A stretch of 64,000 bases of DNA from Bacillus sp. FJAT-29814 (GCF_001510715.1 NZ_LMTJ01000005.1:1-64000), one strand, 5' to 3'; shown: positions 38,812 through 48,837, counted from the first letter of the stretch. Made by a program: numbers and translations. The notes: generated by a model not told the origin, from the sequence alone.

Positions 38812-39054
38812 ATGGGTATGCCTCTTGAATTAAATACACTGATTGTCACAAAAGGATATGAGAAGCGGGTGGAAGAAAACTTGTTTGTTCTCCAAAAAGA
38901 AGGCTATCGCCTCTATCCGATTGAAATTCCGGTTGATGTAAGAAAAACATTGGACAGCAGTTCAAGTGGTACAGCCTTGATAAAGAAGGTCGAGTTGGAG
39001 AAAAATACGACGACTATTACGTATCAATTAATTTCATTAAATTCTACGAACTAA
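38812..39054 (+). CDS. ytmB: DUF2584 protein YtmB
   Basis: Small protein of 80 residues starting MGMPLELNTLIVTKG, with KEGYRLYPIEIPVDVRK in the middle. It matches the DUF2584/YtmB family of unknown function that lies beside ytmA in Bacillus. ATG behind gaggagcgg. It is followed by a terminator. Confidence 0.9.
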   Translation: MGMPLELNTLIVTKGYEKRVEENLFVLQKEGYRLYPIEIPVDVRKTLDSSSSGTALIKKVELEKNTTTITYQLISLNSTN

Positions 39055-39081
39055 AGCAGGCATGAAAATCCTGCTTTTTCT
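39053..39081 (+). terminator. ytmAB terminator
   Basis: Stem aaagcagg / cctgcttt with a 9-base loop and a T-rich tail. Confidence 0.87.
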
Positions 39082-39169
39082 TTTTGCAAAAAGTGTAATA
39101 GATTGAACCTACGGCCGTCTTATTTATGAATTGAATTTTTCCAAGGCTTTTGGGAAGGGGGTAAAGCAA

Positions 39170-39694
39170 TTGGAACGGGCCCGCCAAATTGAAAACTGGT
39201 TTATTCAATATGAAAAGGATGTTACCAATTATTTAGTTTATTATACAGGCTCAACCGATGTGGAGGATCTAGTCCAGGAAACGTTTTTACGGGCGTTTCG
39301 TGCCTTTGAACGTTTCAAACATGAATCAAGTCCGAAAACATGGTTGATCTCCATTGCCAGAAATACCGCTATCGACCTTTATCGAAAAAAATCAATATGG
39401 CAGAAACTGAAGGAACGTCTCGACCAGGAGACACCAACGCATCTTGAACTGCAAACCGAAGAAAGGCTGTTAAAGAAAATCGAATATGCGACTCTATATG
39501 ATGCGATCAATGAGCTAAAGCCCAATTATCGTGACGTGATTTTGCTGAGAGGAATATCGGAACTGTCGGCGCAGGAAGCCGGTCAGGTTCTGGGCTGGTC
39601 GGAAAATAAGGTGAACGTAACGTTTTTTCGGGCCGTGAAAAAGCTAAATGAACGTTTAAAGGAGGGTGAGTATTTTGAGCAATTTATCGGATAA
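39170..39694 (+). CDS. ECF RNA polymerase sigma factor
   Basis: Sigma-70 family, ECF group, 174 residues. TTG 39170 is chosen because gggaagggggt lies just upstream; an earlier TTG at 39131 has no site. Region 2 carries DVEDLVQETFLRAFRAFERF and the -10 contact segment PKTWLISIARNTAIDLYRKK. Region 4 is at about 118-165 (ELKPNYRDVILLRGISELS). It partly overlaps the next gene, which encodes the likely anti-sigma factor. It resembles the SigX/SigV-like group, but the exact group cannot be assigned. Confidence 0.92.
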   Translation: MERARQIENWFIQYEKDVTNYLVYYTGSTDVEDLVQETFLRAFRAFERFKHESSPKTWLISIARNTAIDLYRKKSIWQKLKERLDQETPTHLELQTEERLLKKIEYATLYDAINELKPNYRDVILLRGISELSAQEAGQVLGWSENKVNVTFFRAVKKLNERLKEGEYFEQFIG

Positions 39695-40634
39695 AGAGCT
39701 GCTGGAAATGATGGCTAAATTTCCTAAGCATGAACTTTCGACGAAGGGAAGAACGGAAGTGTTAAAAAAGATTAGCGAGGACGTCTCGACAAAGCGAAAA
39801 CGGCCGGTTAACAATCAAAAAATGAGTGCCCTGGCAGCCGTACTCTTTCTAGCCTTTATCGGCCCAATTCTTTATTTTTCAAACACAACCGGGGGAAACG
39901 ATTCCCGGAGTGGTTCGGTAACAACAGATGTGCAGGAGGCTAATTACTTTGCCTTGGAGGATCAAGACGGAAAACCGCTTTATGCCACGAGCAATTTTGG
40001 GATTCCCAATAAGGTAAGCCTGCTGGCACCGGAGGAATGGATTGCAAACGATAAGCGTTCCGTTGCCAAGATTATGATTTTTTTGTGGGGAGACTATAAA
40101 GAGTTTGCCAATAAACCTCTAAATGTAGACGCCGTCAATGTAAAAACGGGGGAAAAAGAGCGGCTTACCGAAGCGGTTATCTCGGGTGGATTGTATGGGT
40201 CGGATGCGCACGCGTTGACATCCTTTAAACCTTTCAGTGCTCCCGGGGTTTGGAACCTGCAGTTCTCGGTTGGAAATAAAAAAATAGGCGAATTCTCCAT
40301 TTATGTAAAGGAAGGTTATATTACGATCGGCAAGGCGACATTATTAACCTCGCCAGAGGACCTTTATGCGGGTGAATACGAGCATGAATTTATTGAAGTA
40401 GAGGGCGAGAATCTACCTGAAGAAATCGAGTTAAAGATATCGGAAATAGAAAATAATGACGCCAAAACAACCACGTTTCTATTTAAGAAGGTTGCAGATT
40501 ACACTACCACCGATGGAAAAAAGATTTCCCATTATGGCGGAGCCTTCACGCTTGAAAAAAGTGGCCAATATCAATTCAGTGTATTAGAAGAATCACGGGA
40601 AATAGAAGTGCGAAAACCAATTGATCAAAAATAA
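39675..40634 (+). CDS. Membrane-anchored anti-sigma factor
   Basis: Protein of 319 residues. The TTG at 39675 fits the aaaggaggg site (39657-39665) better than the GTG at 39666. The short cytoplasmic N-terminus (about 50 residues) is followed by one membrane segment (about 52-70) and an extracytoplasmic beta-rich domain of about 250 residues. The layout and overlap with the sigma gene by 20 bp indicate translational coupling and an anti-sigma role. No zinc-binding HxxxCxxC anti-sigma motif is seen. The sensed signal is unknown. Confidence 0.82.
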   Translation: MSNLSDKELLEMMAKFPKHELSTKGRTEVLKKISEDVSTKRKRPVNNQKMSALAAVLFLAFIGPILYFSNTTGGNDSRSGSVTTDVQEANYFALEDQDGKPLYATSNFGIPNKVSLLAPEEWIANDKRSVAKIMIFLWGDYKEFANKPLNVDAVNVKTGEKERLTEAVISGGLYGSDAHALTSFKPFSAPGVWNLQFSVGNKKIGEFSIYVKEGYITIGKATLLTSPEDLYAGEYEHEFIEVEGENLPEEIELKISEIENNDAKTTTFLFKKVADYTTTDGKKISHYGGAFTLEKSGQYQFSVLEESREIEVRKPIDQK

Positions 40635-40638
40635 TAAT

Positions 40639-40670
40639 AAAAAAGCGATTCGTATTTGAATCGCTTTTTT
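40639..40670. terminator. Bidirectional terminator anti-sigma / pckA
   Basis: Stem aaaaaagcgattc / gaatcgctttttt with a 6-base loop, T runs on both strands. Confidence 0.92.
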
Positions 40671-40682
40671 GCCTTTTTTAGA

Positions 40683-42272
40683 TTAGGCGATTGGCCCGCC
40701 TTTTGCCTCAATGTCAGCAGAAACGTTAGTAAACTTCTTAAAGTTCTCACGGAATTTCGATGCCAATTCCTTCGCCTTGTTGTGATATGCCTCAGGGTCA
40801 GCCCAAGTCTTTACCGGTTGAAGTACCTCATCAGGTACTCCAGCAATATGAAGTGGGATATTTAAACCAAAAATTTCGTCCTTGACGGTTTCAACATGAT
40901 TTAGTTCCCCTTCAAGGGCCGCCTGTACCATCGCTCTTGTAAAGCTGAGTTTCATCCGATTACCGACACCATATTCTCCGCCGGTCCAGCCTGTATTGAC
41001 AAGGAATACATTTACATTATGCTCGAGAATTTTTTCGCCAAGCATATCGGCATAACGGGTCGCAGGCAGCGGCAGGAACGGTGCACCGAAGCAAGTGGAG
41101 AAGGTTGCTTGCGGTGAAGTAATGCCGCGCTCGGTTCCGGCAAGCTTGGATGTATAACCGCTTAAAAAGTGGTACATGGCCTGTTCCTTCGTTAATTTTG
41201 CGATTGGAGGCAAAACACCGAATGCATCAGCTGTCAAAAATACAATCGTGGTTGGATGCCCCGCAACACTAGGCTGGACGATATTATCAATTGCCTCGAT
41301 CGGATAAGCAGCACGGGTATTTTCAGTCAAGGTGCCGTCATCGTAATCAGGAATTCTTGATTCTTGATTGATTACCACATTTTCAAGCACTGTTCCAAAG
41401 CGGATGGCATCAAAAATTTGCGGTTCTTTTTCCCTTGAGAGGTTGATACATTTTGCATAGCAGCCGCCTTCAATATTGAATACTCCATTTGAAGACCAGC
41501 CGTGCTCGTCATCGCCGATCAGCTTGCGATTAGGGTCGGCAGACAGAGTCGTTTTTCCGGTTCCAGAAAGACCAAAGAAAAGGGCTACGTCGCCTTCGAG
41601 ACCAACATTTGCTGAACAGTGCATCGAGAATATATTGTTTTCAGGCAGCAAATAATTCATGACTGAGAAAATCGACTTTTTCATTTCACCTGCATATTCG
41701 GTACCGCCAATGAGGACAATACGCCGTTCAAAGGAAATAATGATAAAGGTTTCTGAATTTGTTCCGTCCACAGCAGGGTCTGCTTTAAAGTTAGGTGCGG
41801 AAATAACCGTAAACTGCGCTTCGTGCGATAAAAGATCATTTTCGCTAGGCCGGATAAACAATTGGTGTGCAAATAAATTATGCCAGGCAAGTTCATTAAT
41901 TACCTGAATTGGCAGGCGCGACTTTTGATCAGCTCCGGCATAGCCCTTAAACACAAAAACCTCATCTCGTTGTTTCAAATATTCCAAGACCTTATGATAC
42001 AAGTTGGCAAAAACTTCCTCCGAAATTGGCTGATTGAGCGACGGCCCCCAGGCAATCTTGTCTTTTGTAGATGGTTCGGAAACAATAAATTTATCTTCAG
42101 GGGAACGGCCAGTATATTTCCCCGTAGATACCCGTATTGCGCCTGTAGCGGTTAATGAACCTTCGTTACGGCTTAAAATTTTTTCCACCAATTGCGGTAC
42201 AGATAATTGAATATGGGTGTTGCTTTCATCCAGAAAAAGTTTTAATTCATTTGGAATATGGACGGAATTCAT
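40683..42272 (-). CDS. pckA: Phosphoenolpyruvate carboxykinase (ATP)
   Basis: Gluconeogenic enzyme of 529 residues converting oxaloacetate to PEP. The P-loop is [16 protein letters not shown] near residue 235. Upstream [13 protein letters not shown]-type substrate loop is seen as [14 protein letters not shown] (about 47-60), and metal-binding GDDEHGW follows the P-loop. ATG start. Divergent from metK, as in B. subtilis; the promoter carries a CcpN-like box. Confidence 0.97.
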   Translation of the reverse strand: MNSVHIPNELKLFLDESNTHIQLSVPQLVEKILSRNEGSLTATGAIRVSTGKYTGRSPEDKFIVSEPSTKDKIAWGPSLNQPISEEVFANLYHKVLEYLKQRDEVFVFKGYAGADQKSRLPIQVINELAWHNLFAHQLFIRPSENDLLSHEAQFTVISAPNFKADPAVDGTNSETFIIISFERRIVLIGGTEYAGEMKKSIFSVMNYLLPENNIFSMHCSANVGLEGDVALFFGLSGTGKTTLSADPNRKLIGDDEHGWSSNGVFNIEGGCYAKCINLSREKEPQIFDAIRFGTVLENVVINQESRIPDYDDGTLTENTRAAYPIEAIDNIVQPSVAGHPTTIVFLTADAFGVLPPIAKLTKEQAMYHFLSGYTSKLAGTERGITSPQATFSTCFGAPFLPLPATRYADMLGEKILEHNVNVFLVNTGWTGGEYGVGNRMKLSFTRAMVQAALEGELNHVETVKDEIFGLNIPLHIAGVPDEVLQPVKTWADPEAYHNKAKELASKFRENFKKFTNVSADIEAKGGPIA

Positions 42273-42325
42273 TAATTGAAACCTACCTTTTAAAGATTTT
42301 TATATTATAAATATTCTTAAGCAAT

Positions 42326-42336
42326 AGTATAACACA
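42326..42336 (-). promoter_or_regulatory. CcpN-like box over pckA -10
   Basis: On the minus strand TGTGTTATACT matches the CcpN motif TRTGHYATAYW at all positions and includes the probable -10 element TATACT of pckA. CcpN represses pckA and gapB on glucose in B. subtilis. Confidence 0.68.
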
Positions 42337-42369
42337 ATTGATTCATTAGTCTATACTAATGAATCAATT
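42336..42369. promoter_or_regulatory. Perfect 15-bp inverted repeat upstream of pckA
   Basis: Arms 42336-42350 (aattgattcattagt) and 42355-42369 are exact reverse complements with a ctat centre. The repeat touches the CcpN-like box and covers the -35 zone of pckA. It lacks a T run, so it is more likely an operator than a terminator. Confidence 0.6.
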
Positions 42370-42492
42370 TAAGCTGTATTTTATACAATATTCTATATAA
42401 TTCAAAAAAGTCATGAAAAGTACTAAAAAAGGCTTATGATTTCAGACTTTCGAAAAGTTCTTATTATTGACCAAAATTTGCTAAAATATCCA

Positions 42493-42521
42493 TTGACATG
42501 CATTGATGGAGGGGTTATGAT
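42493..42521 (+). promoter_or_regulatory. metK promoter
   Basis: TTGACA (42493-42498), 17-bp spacer, TATGAT (42516-42521), ending about 20 bp before the riboswitch. Confidence 0.8.
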
Positions 42522-42540
42522 TTAACCTTGAACGGATACT

Positions 42541-42745
42541 CTCTTATCCCGAGCTGGTGGAGGGACAGGCCCTATGAAACCCAGCAACCTGCAAACTAAG
42601 AATGCGCTGATAGGCAAGATGTTTATCAGCAATTTTCTAGGCAAAGGTGCTAAACCTGACGCAAGGCTGGCAGCCTTGAACGATAAGAGTGAAAGGACGC
42701 AGAACGTTGCATTTAACCTTTCCTCAATATGGAAAGGTTTTTCTT
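42541..42745 (+). promoter_or_regulatory. SAM-I riboswitch (S box) with terminator
   Basis: The P1 helix ctcttatc (42541-42548) / gataagag (42682-42689) encloses the S-box core, including gagctggtggagggacagg, cctatgaaacc, cagcaacct and aaggtgctaaacctg. A terminator stem aacctttcc (42715-42723) / ggaaaggtt (42731-42739) with a T-rich tail follows. High SAM should stop transcription before metK. Confidence 0.96.
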
Positions 42746-42923
42746 TTTTTCTGCATTACATAATCGCTTTTAATTCATCCAGAGAAAGTAATCGGGTTTT
42801 AATTTTTCATAAAAACCCAGTGTTTATTTCATACTATAAAAGGGAATGAGTTCCGTATCAAATTCTGAGGTGATCTGCTTTACCGACTGCCTCATTTATT
42901 TCATATTTTTAGGAGGAATTCAG

Positions 42924-44126
42924 ATGTCAACAAAACGCCGTTTGTTTACTTCTGAATCAGTAACTGAAGGTCATCCCGATAAAATTTGTGACCAGATTTC
43001 TGATTCCATTTTAGACGCCATTTTAGCGAAAGATCCGAATGCCCGTGTTGCTGCGGAAACTTCCGTAACGACCGGATTGGTGCTGGTTGCTGGCGAAATC
43101 ACTACTTCCACCTATGTGGACATTCCAAAAATAGTTCGTGAAACGATTAAAGGGATTGGCTATAATCGTGCCAAATACGGGTTTGATTCCGATACTTGCG
43201 CCGTTTTAACTTCAATTGATGAGCAGTCACCTGATATTGCCATGGGTGTGAATCAGGCGTTGGAAGCACGTGAAGGGCAAATGACAGACCAGGAAATTGA
43301 AGCGATCGGCGCCGGTGACCAAGGCCTGATGTTTGGATTCGCCTGCAATGAAACCAAAGAACTTATGCCGCTGCCAATATCTCTTGCCCATAAGCTTGCC
43401 CGGAAACTGTCAGAAGTCCGAAAAGATGATGTTCTTCCATACCTTCGTCCGGACGGTAAGACTCAAGTAACCGTTGAATATGATGAGAATAACCAGCCAG
43501 TCCGTATTGACACCATTGTCATTTCAACACAACATCATCCGGAAATAACTTTAGAACAAATTCAGCGAAATATCAAAGAATATGTGATTAACCCAGTGGT
43601 TCCAAAAGAATTAATTGATGACAACACAAAATATTTTATTAACCCTACCGGCCGCTTCGTGATCGGCGGACCGCAGGGCGATGCTGGATTAACCGGCCGT
43701 AAAATTATTGTTGATACTTACGGCGGATATGCGCGCCATGGCGGCGGAGCTTTCTCCGGTAAGGATCCGACAAAGGTTGACCGTTCTGCTGCGTATGCAG
43801 CACGTTATGTGGCAAAAAATATTGTCGCTGCCGGTCTTGCCGACAAATGTGAGGTTCAGCTTGCTTATGCGATCGGTGTAGCAAGACCTGTTTCCATCTC
43901 TGTTGACACTTTTGGCACCGGTAAAGTTAGTGAAGATGTTTTAGTTGACCTAGTCAGCCAAAACTTCGACCTCCGCCCAGCAGGAATCATAAAAATGCTT
44001 GATTTACGCCGTCCGATTTATAAACAAACCGCGGCTTACGGCCATTTTGGTCGCTCCGATGTGGATCTTCCATGGGAGCGTACCGATAAAGCGGAAACGC
44101 TTCGCGAGCAGGCTAAAGGCCGTTAA
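42924..44126 (+). CDS. metK: S-adenosylmethionine synthetase
   Basis: Makes SAM from methionine and ATP; 400 residues from the ATG at 42924 with aggaggaatt upstream. Signatures are [13 protein letters not shown] at the N-terminus, [12 protein letters not shown] (about 117-128) and [19 protein letters not shown] (about 270). It is preceded by the SAM riboswitch, giving product feedback. Confidence 0.98.
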   Translation: MSTKRRLFTSESVTEGHPDKICDQISDSILDAILAKDPNARVAAETSVTTGLVLVAGEITTSTYVDIPKIVRETIKGIGYNRAKYGFDSDTCAVLTSIDEQSPDIAMGVNQALEAREGQMTDQEIEAIGAGDQGLMFGFACNETKELMPLPISLAHKLARKLSEVRKDDVLPYLRPDGKTQVTVEYDENNQPVRIDTIVISTQHHPEITLEQIQRNIKEYVINPVVPKELIDDNTKYFINPTGRFVIGGPQGDAGLTGRKIIVDTYGGYARHGGGAFSGKDPTKVDRSAAYAARYVAKNIVAAGLADKCEVQLAYAIGVARPVSISVDTFGTGKVSEDVLVDLVSQNFDLRPAGIIKMLDLRRPIYKQTAAYGHFGRSDVDLPWERTDKAETLREQAKGR

Positions 44127-44134
44127 TTAGTTAA

Positions 44135-44170
44135 AAACGGGAGTTACGAATACATGTAGCTCCCGTTTTA
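44135..44170. terminator. Terminator metK / ytoA
   Basis: Stem aaaacgggag / ctcccgtttt with a 16-base loop and T-rich tails on both strands. Confidence 0.85.
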
Positions 44171-44198
44171 TTTTTTCGGAACTTCTACTTGGTTTTAG

Positions 44199-44714
44199 TT
44201 ATTTTTTTTGCAAACCTTTATAGTATTGTGCTTTTTCGGCATACTCCCTGGTAATCCGCTCCATGTCCTTAATATCATCTTCATTTAATTCTCTGATTAC
44301 CTTGGCTGGTCTGCCAAAAGCTAACGTATTTGGCGGTATTTTTTTGCCCTGCGGGACTAAACTCCCGGCCCCAATGAATGCTCCTTCACTGATTTCGGCT
44401 TGGTCGAGAATAATAGAACCCATCCCAATCAACGCTCTTTTTCGGATGATACAGCTATGTAAAATCACTTGATGGCCGACAGTAACCTCATCCTCCAAAA
44501 TTAGCGGATTATTGGGGCTTTGATGTAAAATGGAATTATCTTGGATATTGACACGGCAGCCAATTTTAGTTTGCGCAACATCGCCGCGAATCACGGTGTT
44601 AAACCAGACACTTGATTCCTCGCCGATTTCAACATCGCCGGTAATGGTGGCATAATCCGCAATAAATACCGAATCAGCAATTTTAGGATATTGACCTTTA
44701 AAAGGATAAATCAT
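44199..44714 (-). CDS. ytoA: Gamma-carbonic anhydrase-like protein (YtoA)
   Basis: Left-handed beta-helix protein of 171 residues with hexapeptide repeats (VEIGEESSVWFNTVIRGDV, VTVGHQVILHSC, IGMGSIILD). Possible zinc His residues lie in SILHQSP, VTVGHQV and ILHSC, as in Cam-type gamma-carbonic anhydrases and YrdA/PaaY. Catalytic activity is not certain for this subgroup. Confidence 0.9.
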   Translation of the reverse strand: MIYPFKGQYPKIADSVFIADYATITGDVEIGEESSVWFNTVIRGDVAQTKIGCRVNIQDNSILHQSPNNPLILEDEVTVGHQVILHSCIIRKRALIGMGSIILDQAEISEGAFIGAGSLVPQGKKIPPNTLAFGRPAKVIRELNEDDIKDMERITREYAEKAQYYKGLQKK

Positions 44715-44880
44715 GATTTTCTCTCCTTCAAAAATGATGATTTTATTTTAACGAATAAGTTCATTAAATATCAAAAAATAAACTAAGTAACAAACTATTT
44801 TGCGCAGGCTAATAACAACATCGGGTACAGATATATGGTAAAATACTAAAAACGATGCAGTGTTGCAGGAGGAACAACAA

Positions 44881-45684
44881 ATGTGGAAGTGGGAAGCAGA
44901 AGGGGCTGCAAAGGCCGTAATCGTGATTGTTCACGGTGCGATGGAGCACCATCGCCGTTATGGCTGGCTGATTGAGATGTGGCGTTCGTCCGGCTTTCAC
45001 GTCATTATGTCCGATCTTCCCGGACAAGGGATGACAACAAGAGCCAACCGCGGTCATATTGATTCCTTTGATGAATACATAATAGAAGTAAAGGATTGGG
45101 TGCAAGCCGCCTACCGTTATGATTTGCCGGTTTTTGTCATTGGCCATAGTATGGGAGGGTTAATCACGATCCGTCTATTACAGGAAGAAAGGTTAAACAT
45201 TGCCGGAGTCATTCTTTCGTCTCCATGTTTGGGACTTGTTCATACCCCATCTAAATTTATGAACTTTCTTTCCTACGGTTTGAACATGGTGTTTCCATCG
45301 TTCCGGGTGAATTCAGGGCTGACTGTTCAAATGGCGACTAGGAATGAAGATGTAAGGGAAGCAGATTCGAATGATACGCTCTACATAACAAAGGTATCCG
45401 TCAGATGGTACCGCGAGCTCGTTCAGGCAATTAAGGAGGCGTTTGAGAATATCCCGAACACTCAAGATGTCCCAATGCTTGTTATGCAGGGCGGAGATGA
45501 TAAAATTGTCAATAAACGAACGGTCAAAGAATGGTTTAACCATGTTCCGTTATCAGAAAAAAGATTTAAAGAATGGCCAAATTGCTATCATGAAATATTT
45601 AATGAACCAGAGCGTGAAGAGGTTTTTGAATATGCCAAGGATTTTGTCAACAGCCAGTTAAAAGCAATTGGCTACATCGTATAG
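44881..45684 (+). CDS. ytpA: Lysophospholipase YtpA
   Basis: Alpha/beta hydrolase of 267 residues (monoglyceride lipase-like). ATG 44881 follows gcaggagga. The elbow is GHSMGGLITI (about residue 88), with HGAMEHHRRYG near the N-terminus for the oxyanion hole and NCYHEIFNE for the catalytic His. B. subtilis YtpA is linked to bacilysocin, a lysophospholipid. It probably forms an operon with ytpB. Confidence 0.9.
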   Translation: MWKWEAEGAAKAVIVIVHGAMEHHRRYGWLIEMWRSSGFHVIMSDLPGQGMTTRANRGHIDSFDEYIIEVKDWVQAAYRYDLPVFVIGHSMGGLITIRLLQEERLNIAGVILSSPCLGLVHTPSKFMNFLSYGLNMVFPSFRVNSGLTVQMATRNEDVREADSNDTLYITKVSVRWYRELVQAIKEAFENIPNTQDVPMLVMQGGDDKIVNKRTVKEWFNHVPLSEKRFKEWPNCYHEIFNEPEREEVFEYAKDFVNSQLKAIGYIV

Positions 45685-45701
45685 AGAGGGTGGTATGTTC
45701 C

Positions 45702-46784
45702 ATGCAGCCAATAACCCTGATGTCAAGGGTCTACCGCAAAATACTGCCAGCAGTTCATCAAGAATTGGATTATTGGAGAAGCAGGGCTGAAGAAATTCCA
45801 AATCCCGAGTTAAGAAAACAAGCACTAGCTAGCATTGAACATAAAACATTTCATTGTGAGGGCGGGGCCATTCTTGCACTCACTGCTGGTGAGAATTTCC
45901 CAAAAGCAGTGAAATTTATTGTGGCTTATCAAACTATCAGCGATTATCTTGATAATCTTTGTGACCGGAGTACTTCGTTAGATCCAAACGATTTTGCTGC
46001 ACTTCATGAATCAATGGAGGATGCTTTGGTGCCCGATGCTAAGAGGAAAAACTATTACCGCCTGCGCACGGATCAAAACGATAATGGCTATTTATACGAA
46101 TTATCGGAAACATGCCGGTCCGTTTTAAAAGAACTTGAGCATTACCATTTAATCAGAGATTATCTTTTGGAACTATGCCGTTATTATTGTGACTTGCAAA
46201 TTCATAAGCATGTGAAAAAGGAAGAGCGGGTACCGCGGCTCGAAAATTGGTTTCAGCATTATCAAAGTAAGCTCCCAGAGATGGAATGGTATGAATTTTC
46301 GGCTTGCTCTGGCTCAACGCTTGGGATTTTTTGCCTCATTTCCTACGCAATGCGCGAAGATTTCAAGGCAAGCGATGCCGAGAATATCTATAAAGGTTAT
46401 TTCCCCTACATACAGGGGCTCCATATCCTGCTTGATTACTTTATTGACCAAGAGGAAGATCGGGCCGGGGGTGATTTGAATTTTTGCTTTTACTATAAAA
46501 ATCAGGAAAGCCTGTTCAATCGGTTAACCCATTTTATGATTGAGGCTGACCGCCATACCGAATTCCTGCCACATAAAAAATTCCATCAGTTGATTAACCG
46601 GGGTTTATTGGGTATTTATTTATCGGATGCAAAAGTCCGTAAGCAGAAAAATGTCCGCAGGCTGGCGAAAAAGATTATTAAGACAGGAGGGTGGGCAAGC
46701 TATTTCTTCTATATTAATGGACTGGCCTACCGCTCGCTGCAAAAGGCAGTGCCGGCATTCGTGATGAGAATGATGGCAAAATAA
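45702..46784 (+). CDS. ytpB: Tetraprenyl-beta-curcumene synthase (YtpB)
   Basis: DUF2600 terpene synthase of 360 residues. The B. subtilis enzyme makes C35 tetraprenyl-beta-curcumene for sesquarterpenes found in spores. ATG 45702 is preferred over GTG 45690, which overlaps the gagaggg site. Asp-rich segments DYLDNLCDR (about 85) and DYFIDQEEDRAGGD (about 245) fit prenyl diphosphate/metal binding. Confidence 0.9.
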   Translation: MQPITLMSRVYRKILPAVHQELDYWRSRAEEIPNPELRKQALASIEHKTFHCEGGAILALTAGENFPKAVKFIVAYQTISDYLDNLCDRSTSLDPNDFAALHESMEDALVPDAKRKNYYRLRTDQNDNGYLYELSETCRSVLKELEHYHLIRDYLLELCRYYCDLQIHKHVKKEERVPRLENWFQHYQSKLPEMEWYEFSACSGSTLGIFCLISYAMREDFKASDAENIYKGYFPYIQGLHILLDYFIDQEEDRAGGDLNFCFYYKNQESLFNRLTHFMIEADRHTEFLPHKKFHQLINRGLLGIYLSDAKVRKQKNVRRLAKKIIKTGGWASYFFYINGLAYRSLQKAVPAFVMRMMAK

Positions 46785-46809
46785 AAACCAGGCTTGCGGC
46801 CTGGTTTTT
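46783..46809. terminator. Bidirectional terminator ytpB / ytqB
   Basis: Perfect 11-bp stem aaaaaccaggc / gcctggttttt with a 5-base loop. Confidence 0.9.
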
Positions 46810-47380
46810 ACCTTTTTTCAATTGCAATAATAAACGGGGGATTATTCTGTTGGTTAATAAATTGGTACTTTAGCACATGGGCTGTCTTCTGATCTAATGT
46901 TCGGCAGTATTCCAGAATAGCATCACGTTCGACAGCACCTTGTTCGTGACCGTGATAAATCACAAGAACGATGATTCCTTCAGGTGCCATCATCTCGAGA
47001 AGCTGTGCAATCGCGGAAATGGTGGTTTCCGGTTTGGTAACAACTGTTTTATCGCTGCCAGGCAAATATCCTAGGTTAAATATACCCCCCCTTATTTTTC
47101 CATGATTCTCATCCGGTATAAGGTCAGCCGCTTTTTCGTGGCCTGCGTGAAAAAGTGTAGCCCTGTCCGATACCCCATGCCCGCTTAGGCGGTCATAGGC
47201 GGCAGCAACGGCTTGTTCCTGAATATCAAAGCCGTACACTTTGCCTGTTTCGCCGACAAGCTGTGCCAAAAATAATGTATCATGCCCATTTCCTAATGTC
47301 GCATCGACAACTACATCACCTGGGCCCACCGCTTTTTCAAGCAATAGCCTGGCAAATGAAAGAATTCGCTCCAGTTTCAT
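46808..47380 (-). CDS. ytqB: tRNA wobble methyltransferase MnmM (YtqB)
   Basis: Class I SAM methyltransferase of 190 residues. The SAM loop is VVDATLGNGHDTLFLA (about 23-38), and FNLGYLPGSDK carries an NLGYLPG-type motif IV. The B. subtilis homologue has been reported as MnmM, which makes the terminal methyl of mnm5(s2)U at tRNA position 34. The start overlaps the ytqA stop by 4 bp, so the pair is translated together. Confidence 0.88.
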   Translation of the reverse strand: MKLERILSFARLLLEKAVGPGDVVVDATLGNGHDTLFLAQLVGETGKVYGFDIQEQAVAAAYDRLSGHGVSDRATLFHAGHEKAADLIPDENHGKIRGGIFNLGYLPGSDKTVVTKPETTISAIAQLLEMMAPEGIIVLVIYHGHEQGAVERDAILEYCRTLDQKTAHVLKYQFINQQNNPPFIIAIEKR

Positions 47381-48339
47381 CGTCCGACAGGCTCTCCGGC
47401 ATAAAACTTGCCCTGCCAGCTGTTTCTCCGTTTCAATTCCGCATCAATCGCATTTAAAACTTCCCATTTGTTGACACTCCACATCGGTCCGACCATTAGG
47501 TCAATCGGTCCGTCGCCGGTGATACGATGAACAATCATTTCCGGCGGCAGTATTTCCAATTGGTCGCATACTAAGTTTACGTAATCCTCTTGGGATAGGA
47601 ATTCAAGCATGCCTTTTTCATATTGCTTGACCATTGGCGTGCCTTTTAGCAAGTGAAGCAGGTGGATTTTGATTCCCTGAACATCCAATTTCGCCACTTC
47701 ACGAGCAGTTTCCATCATCATGTCATAATTTTCAAGCGGCAGCCCGTTAATGATATGGGAACAAACGCGGATACCATGTTTTCTCAGTTTATTTACGCCC
47801 TCGATATAGCACTCGAAATCATGGGCACGATTGATAAGCAGTGCTGTGCGTTCATGGACAGTCTGCAAGCCTAGTTCCACCCATAGATAGGTACGTTTGT
47901 TTAGTTCCGCCAAATATTCAACTACATCATCAGGAAGACAGTCAGGACGAGTGGCAATCGATAACCCGACGACACCTTCCAGATTAAGGACGGTTTCATA
48001 CTTTTCACGAAGGACATCCAGTGGTGCATGTGTGTTCGTGAATGCCTGGAAATAGGCCATGTATTTGCCGTCTTTCCATTTGGTATGCATTTTATCTTTA
48101 ATATCGTTAAACTGCTTGACTAATGGTTCGGCACGGTTTCCTGCAAAGTCCCCTGAACCGGCGGCACTGCAAAACGTACAGCCCCCGTGGGCAACAGTGC
48201 CATCCCGGTTAGGACAGTCAAAGCCGCCATCCAATGCCACTTTAAACACCTTATGGCCGAATTGCTGGCGAAGATGATAATTCCATGTATGATAACGTTT
48301 ATCATCAGAAGCATATGGAAAAGGTTTGGTCTGAAGCAT
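47377..48339 (-). CDS. ytqA: Radical SAM protein YtqA (MnmL)
   Basis: Radical SAM enzyme of 320 residues in the YhcC/TIGR01212 family. The cluster cysteines lie in CPNRDGTVAHGGCTFC (about residues 38-53). B. subtilis YtqA has been reported as MnmL, acting before MnmM in tRNA wobble uridine modification. Start ATG 48339 with aaaggagg upstream. Confidence 0.88.
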   Translation of the reverse strand: MLQTKPFPYASDDKRYHTWNYHLRQQFGHKVFKVALDGGFDCPNRDGTVAHGGCTFCSAAGSGDFAGNRAEPLVKQFNDIKDKMHTKWKDGKYMAYFQAFTNTHAPLDVLREKYETVLNLEGVVGLSIATRPDCLPDDVVEYLAELNKRTYLWVELGLQTVHERTALLINRAHDFECYIEGVNKLRKHGIRVCSHIINGLPLENYDMMMETAREVAKLDVQGIKIHLLHLLKGTPMVKQYEKGMLEFLSQEDYVNLVCDQLEILPPEMIVHRITGDGPIDLMVGPMWSVNKWEVLNAIDAELKRRNSWQGKFYAGEPVGR

Positions 48340-48555
48340 TCAGAAAACCTCCTTTTTTTATTATTCTATCTCAACTACGTATGCATAAAATTTATTTTAA
48401 CAAAAAATGATGGGGTTATCCAATTGTAATTGTTTCTTGTTTTTTGCCAGTAATTATCAATTTGCTGTTGTCATAGGAAAAAAAATGGGGAACACAATAA
48501 GAAATGAAGCAATCTGCTTCAAAGGAAGTGCCAGACCAAGAAGGGGGTTCTTTAG

Positions 48556-48837
48556 ATGGCTACTCGTGCTTCGATGGATACTTTAACCCAGCAGGTTGAG
48601 GACACGGTTCGTTTTGCCGAGGAACAATACAAGCAAAGCAGTCTGCAAGAGCATTACAACGATACTGATTATACACAGGCGTTGCAAAAGCTTGAAACAA
48701 CCTACCAGGATATCTGTACAATGGCCCATAGTGCCAACGGACCGCAGCGGGAACAGCTGCACCGGATGAGACTTCAGGTCCAGCAGCTTCAGAATAGCCT
48801 GATTTTGCAAGGGTCACGAGGAGGAGAACAGTTTTGA
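48556..48837 (+). CDS. ytzC: DUF2524 protein YtzC
   Basis: Small helical protein of 93 residues, starting MATRASMDTLTQQVEDT and containing HSANGPQREQLHRMRLQVQQ. It matches the YtzC/DUF2524 family of unknown function next to ytqA in Bacillus. ATG behind gaagggggt. The last bases overlap the next small gene. Confidence 0.88.
   Translation: MATRASMDTLTQQVEDTVRFAEEQYKQSSLQEHYNDTDYTQALQKLETTYQDICTMAHSANGPQREQLHRMRLQVQQLQNSLILQGSRGGEQF

Noticed and set aside
39090-39125. ECF-type autoregulatory promoter (TGAACC ... CGTC) before the sigma gene
   Set aside because: The two elements are only about 6 bp apart instead of about 16, so they do not form a promoter.
42846-42923. N-terminal extension of MetK
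   Set aside because: It lies in the riboswitch leader; aggaggaatt and the conserved [12 protein letters not shown]-type start fix ATG 42924.
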